From: Hallerella sp963652365 | GTDB taxonomy: Bacteria > Fibrobacterota > Fibrobacteria > Fibrobacterales > Fibrobacteraceae | Assembly (NCBI GenBank): GCA_963652365.1 | Contig: CAVJTH010000003.1 | Span: 1 to 64,000 of the forward strand | Length of the DNA stretch: 64,000 nucleotides | Direction of reading: 5' to 3' | In this document: in pieces, positions 1 through 9,300 of the stretch | Layout of the letters: each line of letters opens with the position of its first letter | How positions within the stretch are numbered: the first letter of the stretch is position 1 | Program-made: the position numbers and the translations under genes | Notes under the pieces: model-generated | The model's database searches: none | What the model saw: the letters and a program-made list of their open reading frames with translations, nothing else | What the model was told of the DNA's origin: nothing

Positions 1-325
1 GAATAATGGGGCATTTATGGACCTCCTTTGTGTCCAACTTTTTGTCCGCATGCCCCATCCAAACTTTTTCGCCGACCTCTATGGTTTTATAGACCATACC
101 GTTTCGCACATCTACAAATACACCAAAGGTTTGGCTACTAGAACTCACGTTTCCAACATTCCCATTTACTACGCTACTAGAACTTTTCCCCGAAATATTT
201 TTACCCTCGGAATCCCAGTCAACATCTCCATAACGATTATCAATTTGCGATGCATAATCCGTGCAAGAAACCAACGCAACTCCAAACAAAGCGAAAACAA
301 TCAAAAGCCGTTTTGGCAAATTCAT
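1..325 (-). CDS. FISUMP-domain lipoprotein, partial (runs off left edge)
   Basis: The minus strand is open from an ATG at 325 to the window edge, about 108 residues. The N-terminus is a lipoprotein signal with a lipobox LVSC (cysteine near residue 21), followed by a Ser/Asn-rich linker containing two SSS(S) runs. The sequence FVDVRNGMVYKTIEVGEKVW then matches the start of the Fibrobacter major paralogous (FISUMP) domain, whose family form is close to 'DxRDGxxYKTVxIGxxxWM'. A purine-rich ribosome site (AGAGGA) lies 6-7 bases before the ATG. It follows the 777-residue gene by about ten bases, so the two are probably co-transcribed. Outer-membrane lipoprotein location is inferred, the specific role is unknown, and the C-terminal part lies outside the window. 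Confidence 0.75.
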   Translation of the reverse strand, partial: MNLPKRLLIVFALFGVALVSCTDYASQIDNRYGDVDWDSEGKNISGKSSSSVVNGNVGNVSSSSQTFGVFVDVRNGMVYKTIEVGEKVWMGHADKKLDTKEVHKCPII

Positions 326-335
326 ACAACATCCT

Positions 336-2669
336 CTAAAAGAAAAAAGAAATCGAAAGGCTTGCCGCACCAACTCCGGCTGCAACAAAGCCTAAAAGCC
401 TCGCCAACTGAAAACTTTCAGCGACTTCCTTTCGATTTTTAAAATCGTAATTAGAAGTCGGCAAGCCTCTATCCCGTTCCTTTTTCGCTTCATAATCCCC
501 ATAGTAGGCCAAGGCTCCACCGCCAAGTATAGCGGCCACCGAAATTAGGCGCCATGTATAAATTTGTGATTTCGTTAAAGGATGATGTTCTATATCGGCA
601 TCAATCAAAGAGCCTTCGATTTTTGAGTCAAGATTTTCGTTCAATGTTAAATCGACATCCTTATTCTCTTCTGGCATTTCAAATCGGGAAGAAATTTCTT
701 GTTGAAAACCAGATGCAATTTTTCGCAAAGCAGGAAGCACCGAATCTACGGCTATCACCGCACTCTGTCGAGAGCAGTTTTCAAAACGCACCAAGTCATC
801 AATCAACTTGGCACTATCCAACGTTCTCAAGTATGTCTCGCCATAGCACCTTGGCGGCACCTGGCAGGTATCGAAATCAACAAGGGAAAATTCCTTTTCA
901 AAACCCGGAATAAATTCCGGCAAATTAGTACGGGCATCTTCAAAAGGAACCAGTTCCCAATAAGCCTCCGCAGTACACATCGGAAGTGGGGCTGTTGTTC
1001 GAATACGAAAAGTCAAATCGGCTCCTACTTCAAAATCATACGAACCAAAAGTCCATTTTATAAACCTCAATTTCCTTCCAAAAAATTCCTGGCTAAAGCC
1101 ATTATCCCAATCAAGCGAATCGTTTTTTAACGCTTCTTTTATCTCGTTAGGATTATCCTCGATAAAAGCAAAAATCTCATTATGACGATAAATCTTATAC
1201 CGGTTTCTGAAATCATTCAAAAAACGATTCCATTTTTCCTTAAAATTTTTGGCAAGCCATAAAACATCGGATCGTACAGAGTTGACGATAACGGAATCTG
1301 AAATACATACCCCGTCAAACGAATTTCCGTAGCGGAAAAAAGTTTCTCCAGAAGAACATTTTTTGGAACAGCCAAAAACAATGTCATCCAAACTTTTCGA
1401 ATTTTCTCGACGCAAAAGACTCGACCAGTAGCCTTCATTGCACACAAACGAAAAATTTTTTCTATCTTCCGAAGAATTTTCCGGCAATTTCATACAGGCA
1501 AGGCCGAGCAGTTTTCCTTTACCATCCTGCAGTTTTTTTAGAAAATAACCATCATGGCATTTTACATTTTTCCGAGCAACGCATAACGACGACATGGCAT
1601 CTATCCGCTCAAAAACATCTTCATAGTATCCCAAGAACGGCAAGTCATCCTTTTTACAGATTTTCCCGGAGTTCGAAGATTCATATTTTAACCCAGAGCA
1701 ATCATAGCCCTTTATCGATACCGATTCAAAATCTTCGATTGTATAATTCGCAACCGTATCGGCGCAAACAGGTTTCCATGTTTTTGAGTTTAATTTGTAT
1801 GCCGTTTCTTCCGGTTCCGAATTGGTGCCGTTTAAAAAGCGAAAGTCCCGACAGTTCAACAGTTTTGAATGGGATTTTTTATCCGGTATGCATCCCCTAA
1901 CGAGACGCCTTCCTTCCTTAACTTCTACGTTCTTAAGCTTCCCAAGAGCAACTTCTATTTTATAAGAAATGGGTTCACGCATCATTGTCGCCCAAATTCC
2001 GCTAAATTTTTCCAGAAATGTTGCCGTATAAGAATCCAAGGAGATATTCCTCCCTTCAACCGGATAGACGATTAAAAATTCATTTCCTATTTCCAAATCC
2101 CAAATTCGAGCTCCCTCATTCATCACCGTTCCTTCAAAATATCCCCACACATATAGCTTTGGACTTGAATTTCGATATTTCTTTATCGCAAGATTATATC
2201 GAATTTCAAGATAGGATAGAGAATCCGGCATATCGGTGGCAAAAGAATTTGGCAAAGTAAATCTCCCTATACTATCTCTCGTCGGATAGGGCGGCAGATT
2301 ACTCGGCACCAATTTTTTGAAAATACCCATCAGCGGATCGTCACGTAGCGGATTGCTTTTTGAGTTTCGCAACATGGACGGTTTAAATTTCATTTTCGCA
2401 GAAACAGTATCTCGCAGCTTATCGACATCTATCGTCAATTTTTTTTCATCCCAGACAATCCCCCTCTTTTTAAGGATGCGTTCCATCGGCTTTTCTCCAA
2501 TTTCCAACCAATCGACAGAGGTCCAAAGCTTTGTCCAGACATCCTCATCGTATTCATAGACAATAGGATCCCCACGTAACTCATCCGCATAAAGAGAAAG
2601 CATCGCATCCCAAGAGAGTGCCAAGGCCATTCCATTTAAAAAGGCAATCGCCAACAGAACCTTAAGCAT
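336..2669 (-). CDS. Cys-rich secreted or membrane-anchored protein, 777 aa, unknown function
   Basis: A hydrophobic N-terminus (MLKVLLAIAFLNGMALALS) looks like a signal peptide. The body is rich in cysteine, with clusters such as CHDGYF, CNEGYW and CSKKCSSG in the middle third, suggesting disulphide-bonded extracytoplasmic repeats. The C-terminus has two hydrophobic segments (near residues 705-725 and 753-777) separated by a charged loop, so the protein may be anchored by its tail. I do not recognise a family. It sits between a DUF805 gene upstream and a FISUMP lipoprotein ten bases downstream, which suggests a surface-related operon. The base composition is lower in GC than the core genes to the right. 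The ATG at 2669 has no strong Shine-Dalgarno sequence. Confidence 0.7.
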   Translation of the reverse strand: MLKVLLAIAFLNGMALALSWDAMLSLYADELRGDPIVYEYDEDVWTKLWTSVDWLEIGEKPMERILKKRGIVWDEKKLTIDVDKLRDTVSAKMKFKPSMLRNSKSNPLRDDPLMGIFKKLVPSNLPPYPTRDSIGRFTLPNSFATDMPDSLSYLEIRYNLAIKKYRNSSPKLYVWGYFEGTVMNEGARIWDLEIGNEFLIVYPVEGRNISLDSYTATFLEKFSGIWATMMREPISYKIEVALGKLKNVEVKEGRRLVRGCIPDKKSHSKLLNCRDFRFLNGTNSEPEETAYKLNSKTWKPVCADTVANYTIEDFESVSIKGYDCSGLKYESSNSGKICKKDDLPFLGYYEDVFERIDAMSSLCVARKNVKCHDGYFLKKLQDGKGKLLGLACMKLPENSSEDRKNFSFVCNEGYWSSLLRRENSKSLDDIVFGCSKKCSSGETFFRYGNSFDGVCISDSVIVNSVRSDVLWLAKNFKEKWNRFLNDFRNRYKIYRHNEIFAFIEDNPNEIKEALKNDSLDWDNGFSQEFFGRKLRFIKWTFGSYDFEVGADLTFRIRTTAPLPMCTAEAYWELVPFEDARTNLPEFIPGFEKEFSLVDFDTCQVPPRCYGETYLRTLDSAKLIDDLVRFENCSRQSAVIAVDSVLPALRKIASGFQQEISSRFEMPEENKDVDLTLNENLDSKIEGSLIDADIEHHPLTKSQIYTWRLISVAAILGGGALAYYGDYEAKKERDRGLPTSNYDFKNRKEVAESFQLARLLGFVAAGVGAASLSISFFF

Positions 2670-2705
2670 TTTTTTTTAACATCTGGAGACAACGATTTTT
2701 TGTTT

Positions 2706-3119
2706 CTAGATCGCAACACCATACTTGTTATCACCGACACTCCCCTTCTGGGCACACCAAGCAAGGCAAATCAAATTTACGAGGGGAATTAGCATCAAAA
2801 GAGCGAACCATCCCGAACGATTTGTATCATGTAAACGCCGGACAAGCACCGCGACGAAAGGAACAATAAATATAAGCTGGGCCAAAGTTATTAAGACAGC
2901 AACTTGGTAAATAGGAACAAAAAGAGCCCATATCTCGAATGAAATTTCTTCCATTGCATCTATTTGTTGCCCCCATTCCGAAATATCAGCCCAAAAATCC
3001 AATCCTTTCGAGACGATGTTGATCAAAAAGACCAATCCAAAAAAATTCCAGAATTCTTTGCGGCTAGAACGCCCCCGAAACGTAGCGAACTTTCGAAGGC
3101 AATTTGCAATATAAGACAT
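2706..3119 (-). CDS. DUF805 family inner-membrane protein
   Basis: The 137-residue protein has the features of DUF805 (YhaH/YiaH-like) proteins. These are a short N-terminal motif with FRGRSSRKEFW, three to four hydrophobic segments, the RRLHDTNRSGWF loop, and a C-terminal CxxGxxGxNKYG-like ending (here QKGSVGDNKYG). The family is of unknown function and integral to the cytoplasmic membrane. An AGGAG ribosome site lies just before the ATG. It is probably the first gene of an operon with the 777-residue gene, whose start lies 36 bases downstream. The length is normal for the family. Confidence 0.88.
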   Translation of the reverse strand: MSYIANCLRKFATFRGRSSRKEFWNFFGLVFLINIVSKGLDFWADISEWGQQIDAMEEISFEIWALFVPIYQVAVLITLAQLIFIVPFVAVLVRRLHDTNRSGWFALLMLIPLVNLICLAWCAQKGSVGDNKYGVAI

Positions 3120-3280
3120 AGGAACTCCTTTTTTACTTGCTTTAAATAAAGTAAGAAAAAAAAAAGCTTGTCAAGGGTTTTCTCCGATTTTCCCATTTTT
3201 TTTACAAATCCGCCACCTTCCGCTTTCACAATTTTGTTTTTCCTCCCTAGAAATTATACTTTCCAAAAAAGGATCAAATA

Positions 3281-4273
3281 TCATAGTCCGCACAAAGCCA
3301 TCGCCCGGTCTCGCACGGAAGCCTTGTATTTTTCTTTGCTAGAATCACTTAAAAAAGAATTGTCCAGCATTTCCTCCATGAGCGGCACGGAATCGACAGC
3401 TTGCTTGATAAAACGTTCCGAACGCTTTTCGACAACGCCGATTCTCTTGGCAAATTCCATGAAATCAGGAACCCCGTAAAAACCGTTCATTTCGTAAAAC
3501 GGCGTGCTAAAATCGTCTTCGTCCTTGAACAGGTCAAGAGCCATGCGGGACATTTCGTTGGGTATGTGAAGCGAAGTGTTCAATAAGTCGTAGGCCGGCG
3601 TCAATTCGTAAACTCCAGGGGCTTCGGGCGTACTGCGCAGTGAAAAATTCTTCGCATGGGCATCGCCATTGCATACAAGGTAATTGAATAAAACCGTTCT
3701 AAAAAACACCTCTACCGCAACATCCGCCGCACTCACGTATTTTTTTATCAGATTGGCTATTTCTTCGTACGAAATTCCTTCGTATTTATAGTTGCTTCCG
3801 TTTTTCTCGGGGACTAGCCCTGCGATTTGTGCGAAGTCGCTCTGGTTGATTCTTTCTCCATTTTCCAGGACATCAAAACGTTTGGTAATATAGACCGGAT
3901 CTCCATTTTCCAGGAAGAGCAAGGCCGACAAGGCGGTCGGAATCTTGAAAACGCTTTTTGCCATTCGCATGGTCACATGTTCATTCGCCGGGGAATCCTG
4001 AAAATTGTCGTAGCGGTTTTGCAATGACGGTTTGAGAATATAGGTTCCGCCCCGGTCCGTATTCACAAGCCTTTTGCCTTCCATTCTGGCGGAAAACTTA
4101 GCCTGCGCTCCGGAAAGGGAAATCCTTTTTATCGCTCCGCCTTCGGAAAAGGATAGCCGAGAAATGTCGTAATCCAAGGTTGCGCAAAAATCGGAAATTC
4201 CAAACAATTCCCTGGAACACTTGGGGCAGAAATCGCGGCGGGTCTCTTTTAAGCAGCAGTGGCATTTTCCCAT
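3281..4273 (-). CDS. hipT: HipT-type serine/threonine kinase toxin (HipBST system)
   Basis: This is the kinase core of HipA without its N-terminal subdomain. Residues 4-19 carry a CxxC...CxxC putative zinc-binding motif. The Gly-rich loop ISLSGAQAK (51-59) has the two serines (S52, S54) that correspond to HipT autophosphorylation sites. The lysine of YILKPS is near 81, the catalytic motif CNGDAHAKNFS has D204 and N209, and the metal-binding motif TPAYDLL has D229. HipT kinases phosphorylate a translation-related target (TrpS in E. coli O127) to arrest growth. That target is knowledge of the family, not shown here. The gene is four bases after the HipS gene, which overlaps hipB, so all three form one operon. 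The length (330 aa) fits a HipT rather than a full HipA (about 440). Confidence 0.88.
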   Translation of the reverse strand: MGKCHCCLKETRRDFCPKCSRELFGISDFCATLDYDISRLSFSEGGAIKRISLSGAQAKFSARMEGKRLVNTDRGGTYILKPSLQNRYDNFQDSPANEHVTMRMAKSVFKIPTALSALLFLENGDPVYITKRFDVLENGERINQSDFAQIAGLVPEKNGSNYKYEGISYEEIANLIKKYVSAADVAVEVFFRTVLFNYLVCNGDAHAKNFSLRSTPEAPGVYELTPAYDLLNTSLHIPNEMSRMALDLFKDEDDFSTPFYEMNGFYGVPDFMEFAKRIGVVEKRSERFIKQAVDSVPLMEEMLDNSFLSDSSKEKYKASVRDRAMALCGL

Positions 4274-4277
4274 TGTT

Positions 4278-4613
4278 TTACCCAGGGCGAACGGTGACAG
4301 CTCCGATGGTTTCGTAGTTCGCGAGTTTCAGGAGCATCGTGAATTTGTCCGAAGGCGATATGCCGAGACGCTCGCAAAAAAAGTCCCGGTTTAATCCTTC
4401 CGGAAGCAGCCCCTGGAAATAGGGAAATAGATAGGGTGAACGGAAAATGCGCCTTTTCTTTGGCATATCGAGGGCGATAGACGGATTGCTCGACGTGGCG
4501 TATCTCGAATCGTAGAGGAATGTATAGCGCCGTTTGTTTTTTAGCAAATAGCCGGCAAGAGTGTCGTTGTGATACACACGGGCAAGTTGAATTTTAGAAA
4601 ATCCATCAATCAT
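4278..4613 (-). CDS. hipS: HipS-like protein (HipA N-terminal subdomain 1)
   Basis: The 111-residue protein corresponds to the N-terminal domain of HipA as a separate chain: a beta-rich start, then the conserved FRSPYLFPYFQGLLPEG segment and a final LLKLANYETIGAVTV. In the HipBST system of E. coli O127 this small protein, not HipB, neutralises the kinase. The gene overlaps the end of hipB by 8 bases and precedes hipT by four bases, the standard B-S-T order. The separate stop and start codons, with complete domains on each side, argue for a genuine split and not a recent frameshift of hipA. Confidence 0.85.
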   Translation of the reverse strand: MIDGFSKIQLARVYHNDTLAGYLLKNKRRYTFLYDSRYATSSNPSIALDMPKKRRIFRSPYLFPYFQGLLPEGLNRDFFCERLGISPSDKFTMLLKLANYETIGAVTVRPG

Positions 4614-4812
4614 TTTTTACCCTCTCGCACAACGCAACGACAAGACCTAGAGGCTTTATCATTTTACCCAAGACGTTTACGGACGGGTTGGAATTTCCCG
4701 ATTCGACAGAGATGATTGTCCTTACGGAGACACCTGAGATTTCGGAAAGGTCCTGTTGGGAAAGGCCCAGTCTTTTTCTTCGTTCCAAAATTTGCCTTGC
4801 AATGTCTTTCAT
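4606..4812 (-). CDS. hipB: HipB-like XRE-family antitoxin/repressor
   Basis: The 68-residue protein is a single helix-turn-helix domain of the XRE/Cro type: MKDIARQILERRKRLGLSQQ, then DLSEISGVSVRTIISVESG as the recognition region. I chose the ATG at 4812. A longer reading would need a TTG 12 bases upstream. In HipBST loci HipB binds the operon promoter as an autorepressor. A promoter lies just upstream (4846-4874) with a palindrome over its -10 element, consistent with autoregulation. The gene overlaps hipS by 8 bases. Confidence 0.88.
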   Translation of the reverse strand: MKDIARQILERRKRLGLSQQDLSEISGVSVRTIISVESGNSNPSVNVLGKMIKPLGLVVALCERVKND

Positions 4813-4841
4813 GGTAAACTGCAATATGTTGCTTATCTTGT

Positions 4842-4874
4842 GTATAATATACTAGAAAACGAGCAAATCGTCAA
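4842..4874 (-). promoter_or_regulatory. hipBST promoter with overlapping palindrome (likely HipB operator)
   Basis: Read on the minus strand, TTGACG (4869-4874) and TATATT (4846-4851) are separated by exactly 17 bases, a good sigma-70-type promoter 34 bases upstream of the hipB ATG. The bases 4842-4852 form a perfect inverted repeat, GTATA-A-TATAC, covering the -10 element. That is where an autorepressing HipB would be expected to bind. The promoter is read directly. Operator function is inferred. Confidence 0.6.
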
Positions 4875-5012
4875 TCAAATCTGCAAGATATTGCCGATAA
4901 AGTCAAGTTTATTTTGCAAGGGCAGCTTGTTTCAGATCGGATTCTAAGCCGTTCGCATGCGCCGACATTCAAAAAACTTTGTAAGCTTCCCCATAATTAG
5001 GACTGTTCATAA

Positions 5013-6170
5013 CTAGGGTTTAGACATTAATTCTGGGAGAAGTGAATCTCGTAATTTGACGAGTTGTTGATTTTCAATTCTATGAGAGATTATTGCGTCA
5101 ATGATTGGCTCTAATGTTGCACCGATTTTCTTGTAATCCACTTCAGATGGAATACAAACTTCGGCTTTGCCGAGTTCTTCGCGTTTGATGTGTCCCATTG
5201 TGGTGGCTTTATCCGCAGCGAGAGCGATAAAATGGTCAAGATGATGCTTGGTCCAGAGATAATAGAACCATTTGTTATGCTTTTGTGAAGTGACCTTGAA
5301 AAGATGCTGGTTGAGGCCACATTTTCCTCCGCACCAAATATCGACTAGCAGACTGCCTGACCATGAAAAAATCACATCGCCGTCATTTACGATATATTCA
5401 GGTTTAATATCTGGCGAACATCGTTCTGCATCGTCCCCGGGAAAGCCTTGGCGGAGTTCCTTGATTTTTAAAACGGGCAACCCGATTTCATTGTCCTTTG
5501 GACGGAACTTCTGCATAGCGAGACCGTTAAGATAGTCCGCAATATCAGCCAGAGTTCCTTTATGCCACCCTTCCGGCATCTTTCCGCCGAAGGGCGCGAA
5601 GTCGACGAACCAGTTCTTGAAGATTGCCTGCGCCTGTTCCTCCAGGTTCTTGCTGATGGCGTTGTTGAGCTCTATCTTGTCGTCGAGGCTACCGAGGATT
5701 TCCGCGATGCGACGCTGCTCTGCGAGAGGGGGGACTTTCACCATCAGATTCTCTACAACATCTGTTTGAACTCGTTGACGACCAGAAGATCCAACCATTG
5801 ATTTTATAGCTGGTCCACGAACTGCTTCACTTTTAATTAAATAGTAAAGAAAATCTGGATCAGATATTTCTTTTTTTGCACGGAATACAATGTATTCTGT
5901 AGATCCAAATCCTATTTCATTGTCGTCTAGAAGCCTAACTTGAGAAGTTTTCCCGTTTTCAAGGCATGGAGTAATTCTTGCCATGATTGTATCGCCGTTG
6001 CGGAACTTGGTTCCTCCGGAATAAGCTTCTAGTTCATAGCTTGGAATGTCTCTGCAATAAGGAACTAGCTTGTCCATTGCAATTTTTTTTGCGACGGTTC
6101 CTTTAGGAAGTGATTCTGTTGGATTAAATTCTGCAAAATCACCAAGTCTTACTTCTTTCCATTCGCCCAT
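5013..6170 (-). CDS. hsdS: Type I restriction-modification specificity subunit, orphan HsdS
   Basis: The 385-residue protein has two target-recognition domains (about 1-150 and 200-345), each followed by the conserved helical spacer. The first is PPLAEQRRIAEILGSLDDKI with ISKNLEEQAQAIFKNWFVDF. The second ends in ENQQLVKLRDSLLPELMSKP. HsdS determines the DNA sequence recognised by the HsdM methyltransferase and HsdR translocase. I chose the ATG at 6170 (MGEWKEVRLGDF) because it has a GGA site nine bases upstream and begins exactly where HsdS homology begins. An upstream reading to 6458 would run into the neighbouring gene. No hsdM or hsdR is in the window. Its neighbour is hipBST, a pairing seen inside type I loci of related bacteria, so this may be a remnant of such a locus. 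Confidence 0.88.
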   Translation of the reverse strand: MGEWKEVRLGDFAEFNPTESLPKGTVAKKIAMDKLVPYCRDIPSYELEAYSGGTKFRNGDTIMARITPCLENGKTSQVRLLDDNEIGFGSTEYIVFRAKKEISDPDFLYYLIKSEAVRGPAIKSMVGSSGRQRVQTDVVENLMVKVPPLAEQRRIAEILGSLDDKIELNNAISKNLEEQAQAIFKNWFVDFAPFGGKMPEGWHKGTLADIADYLNGLAMQKFRPKDNEIGLPVLKIKELRQGFPGDDAERCSPDIKPEYIVNDGDVIFSWSGSLLVDIWCGGKCGLNQHLFKVTSQKHNKWFYYLWTKHHLDHFIALAADKATTMGHIKREELGKAEVCIPSEVDYKKIGATLEPIIDAIISHRIENQQLVKLRDSLLPELMSKP

Positions 6171-6274
6171 AGCGATTCCAAAAATACCATTTTCATGCCG
6201 CCTATCCGGAATTTCCGTTTCTTCCCCCGCCGTTATCCGGCTTGTCGTTGCCGAACCTAGCCCCGACAATCCAG

Positions 6275-6297
6275 ATTCCCCGGTCAAGCCGGGGAAT
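6275..6297. repeat. Palindromic repeat, ATTCCCCGG stem
   Basis: ATTCCCCGG (6275-6283) and CCGGGGAAT (6289-6297) form a perfect 9-bp stem with loop TCAAG. Almost the same palindrome occurs at 39498-39518, where it ends a gene. Here it lies between the end of the TPR lipoprotein gene and hsdS, without a T-run on either side. It may act as a REP-like element or as a transcription barrier. Confidence 0.55.
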
Positions 6298-6352
6298 GAC
6301 ATTGTAGCGAATCGAAGCCTATTGACAAATTCTTTGCAGAGTTTGCCCCCCC

Positions 6353-9300
6353 CTACTTCACCACGATTTCCGGCGAAGTCGACTCCAGAAGGTAGTTCCA
6401 TTCCTCGCGAATCCGCTCGTATTCCGAAGGGTCCGCGTAAATGGCGAAGGTCATCCACTTGTAGCCGTGGGCGGTCCTTTCGAAATTCACGTATTCCGTT
6501 TCGCGGGAAAACTTCGGCGATTCCTGCACATGCAAGTCGCCATCCGCGGTCACTTCCAGCTCGCTTTCGAATTCCGTCTCGTGCGGCATCCGAATCGGCA
6601 GGTAGCGCGTGCGAACCTTCGGCAGGTGCATGATCGAGCGTTCCCAGATGTTCGGGTAGCGGCCCTTGAATCCGTCCGAGCTTTTTCCGAAGTAGTTCTT
6701 CGACGAGAAGGTGATCACCAGCTTCAACGGCTTGTCAAAATCTGTCACGTTCTCGGTGCGGACCCTCGAAATGGAAACGTCGGGGACTCCCTGCGCGATC
6801 AGTTCCTGCAAGAGCGTTTCCGTCTCCTTCGCGTCGCGTCCGTAGAGCCGGTTGCGCAGGACGCTCGCGAACTTGCCCGTCATGCAGAGCGAATCGCGGA
6901 ATTCCGCCGAGCCGTCCTTGCCGATGTGCAAGCGGTGGTAGAGGAACACCTGGTGCTCCTTTTCGTTTTCGAGAATCGGCGTTACCGCGACGTGGCTCGA
7001 ATCGCCATCGATGACAAGCGCGACCTTTCCTTCCATGTCGAGCGGCACGGGGCGCTCGTTTCCGCCCTTGTCCGAGGGATCGACCCACATTTCCGGATAG
7101 TCCGCACCCTTCGGGATGTAGAGCATCATGTGGTTGAACTGCTGGATCGAGGGCAGGTTTTCGAAGCCGGCCTCGTTCAGATGAATCGCGACAAGCTTGC
7201 TCCTTACGCCAATCGCGTCGAGCATTTCCTTGAGCAGCAGGCTCTGGTCCTTGCAGTCGCCGCGGCGTTCCCGAAGCGTCGTCTCCGCGAGCTGCGGAAT
7301 CAGGCTGTGCCCGCCAAAGCGAACGTCCCGGTAGCGGATGTTTTCCCGCACAAAGCGCACTTCCGCAAGGATCGCCTCCTTGCCTAGCCTGCTACCTTTT
7401 ACTTCAAAAGCCTTTTCGCGAACGGGAATCGCACTTTTGAACTGGTGACGGATCAGGTTCTCGTATTCGCGCCCGACATCCGCCCAGGTGCGCTTTCCCG
7501 TGAGCAGGAATCCGGCGCCGTAATCCCGGTAGTTCGGCATGTAGGGTTCACGGCGGATCACGATCGGATCGTCTATCGACCATTCTTCGCCGTCCGCCTC
7601 GTAATGGCTCGACAGCGGGCCGTATTCCTCGGTCACGAACCGCGACGTATCCGCGTAAATCTTGAACGATGTCGTGCGCACGGGAACTTCTTCGCTCGCC
7701 TCGAAACTAACGAAGGGAATCACGCCGTAGTTCGCGATGCTCGTCCGGGAAATCTGCATATAGACAAAATCGCCCGGAGAAAGCTTTTCGAGCGGAAAGT
7801 GCGCCGTCTGCATTTCGTTGTCGAGCCCGAGTTCCGTCGCGTAGGTGATGTAGGCGCCAGAGAGCGAGACCTTCGCCTTGAGCGTCATCGTCGAATCGTA
7901 GATTTCCAGGGCGTTCAAAAAGATCCGGTCGAATCCCGGGAGAAAGTCGAACGAAAGTTCCGAATAGAGTCCCACGCCGCGCGTATCGAGAATCTCGATC
8001 AGCTTCTGGGTCGTCCGCACCCAGGCCTTGTCCTTGTCCGCGCGGAGAGCTTCGCGCGCATAGTGCACCACCGCCGGAAAAGCCTCGTCCTTCGCCTTCT
8101 TCGCATACTCCCGGTTCACGAGCGAAGCGAGCGCCACGGGCCGCATTTCCACCGGGTCGATCTTTTTCTGGAGCGCCCGGTTGTCCGCCTTGCCGAGAAA
8201 AGCCTTCGACGCCGAAAGGAAGCTCTTGATGTCCTCGTCGTCCGGGTGCATCAGGAGCGCATGGGACAGGGACTTTTCCGCCTGCACGAAGTTCTTCGAA
8301 TAGAACTGCGCCTTGCCGCGACTTGTCCACACGCGATAGTCCGAAGCTCCGACGGGGAGCGTCTCCTCGCTCACGGCAAGCGCTTCGGGATAGCGTCCCA
8401 TAAAGATCAGCGCGTCCATCAGGGTCAGTCCCAGATCGACGTTCACGCCAAAGCGCCTTTTCGTCGCGTAGAGAATATCGACCGCTTCCGCATAGCGGTC
8501 CATTCCCATGTAGGTCTTCGCGAGATAGACGCCGAGCCGCGCCGACGGCTGCTTGTCGTAGAGGTTCTGCACCACGGCAAGCGACTGGTTCCTCTGCCCA
8601 AGACCCCACAGCGCATCCGAAAGGTTGATGACGTATTCCGGATTGTTCGGCGTGTAGCGAAGCGCCATTTCCGCATACTTCCGAGCCTCGCCGTAGTCCA
8701 TCATCGCCTCGTACATTTCGCCGAGGATGGAGAGCAGGCGACCGTTTTTCCGCACGAGGTCCAGCTCGCTCAGAAAGTGGTTCACGCCCGGGCCGTAAAG
8801 TTCCTTCATCTGGTACACGAATCCGCAGTTGATGAGATAGAGAGGATCGGTCGGGTCCATCCGGTTTGCCTTTTCGAAGTAGGAAAGCGCGACAAGGGGC
8901 TGGCCGTCCGCGAGGCGCAAGAGACCGACCTGGTTCACCACCGCGGCCTGGAACTTCAGGGACTTTTCGTCGGACAGCTTTTCCGGCCTTTCGAGAAGCG
9001 ACACGCCGTCGATCGCGCGGTCGAGAATCTTCGCGTATTTTTTGTAGAGGATTCCCTGTGCCCATCCGGCGACGAGGATTCCCCGCCCGCCGTCCCAGAA
9101 ATAGCGCCCGACATATTTAAAGTCGTAGCCGTCGATGACGCGGTCGCAGGTGAAGTTCTGCACGAATTTTTCGGCGTTGCCTCCGCGGACACGGACCGTT
9201 TCGAGAGAAGGCTCGTCCGGATTCACCCCCAGACGGATGAGAAGCACCTTGAACAGGTCCTGCGCGCTCACCTCGTCCGGGTTCACTATCGTCCCATAGA

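Noticed and set aside
3281..4613. A frameshifted single hipA gene
   Set aside because: HipS and HipT both have complete domains, separate starts and the four-base gap typical of HipBST operons, so a genuine split is more likely.
5013..6170. Complete type I restriction-modification system
   Set aside because: Only the specificity subunit is present. The SF1 and SF2 helicases elsewhere are not HsdR, and no N6-adenine methyltransferase motif is seen.
6171..6458. Longer N-terminus for HsdS
   Set aside because: It would cover the palindromic repeat and the end of the neighbouring lipoprotein gene, and HsdS homology begins at the ATG at 6170 with its own ribosome site.
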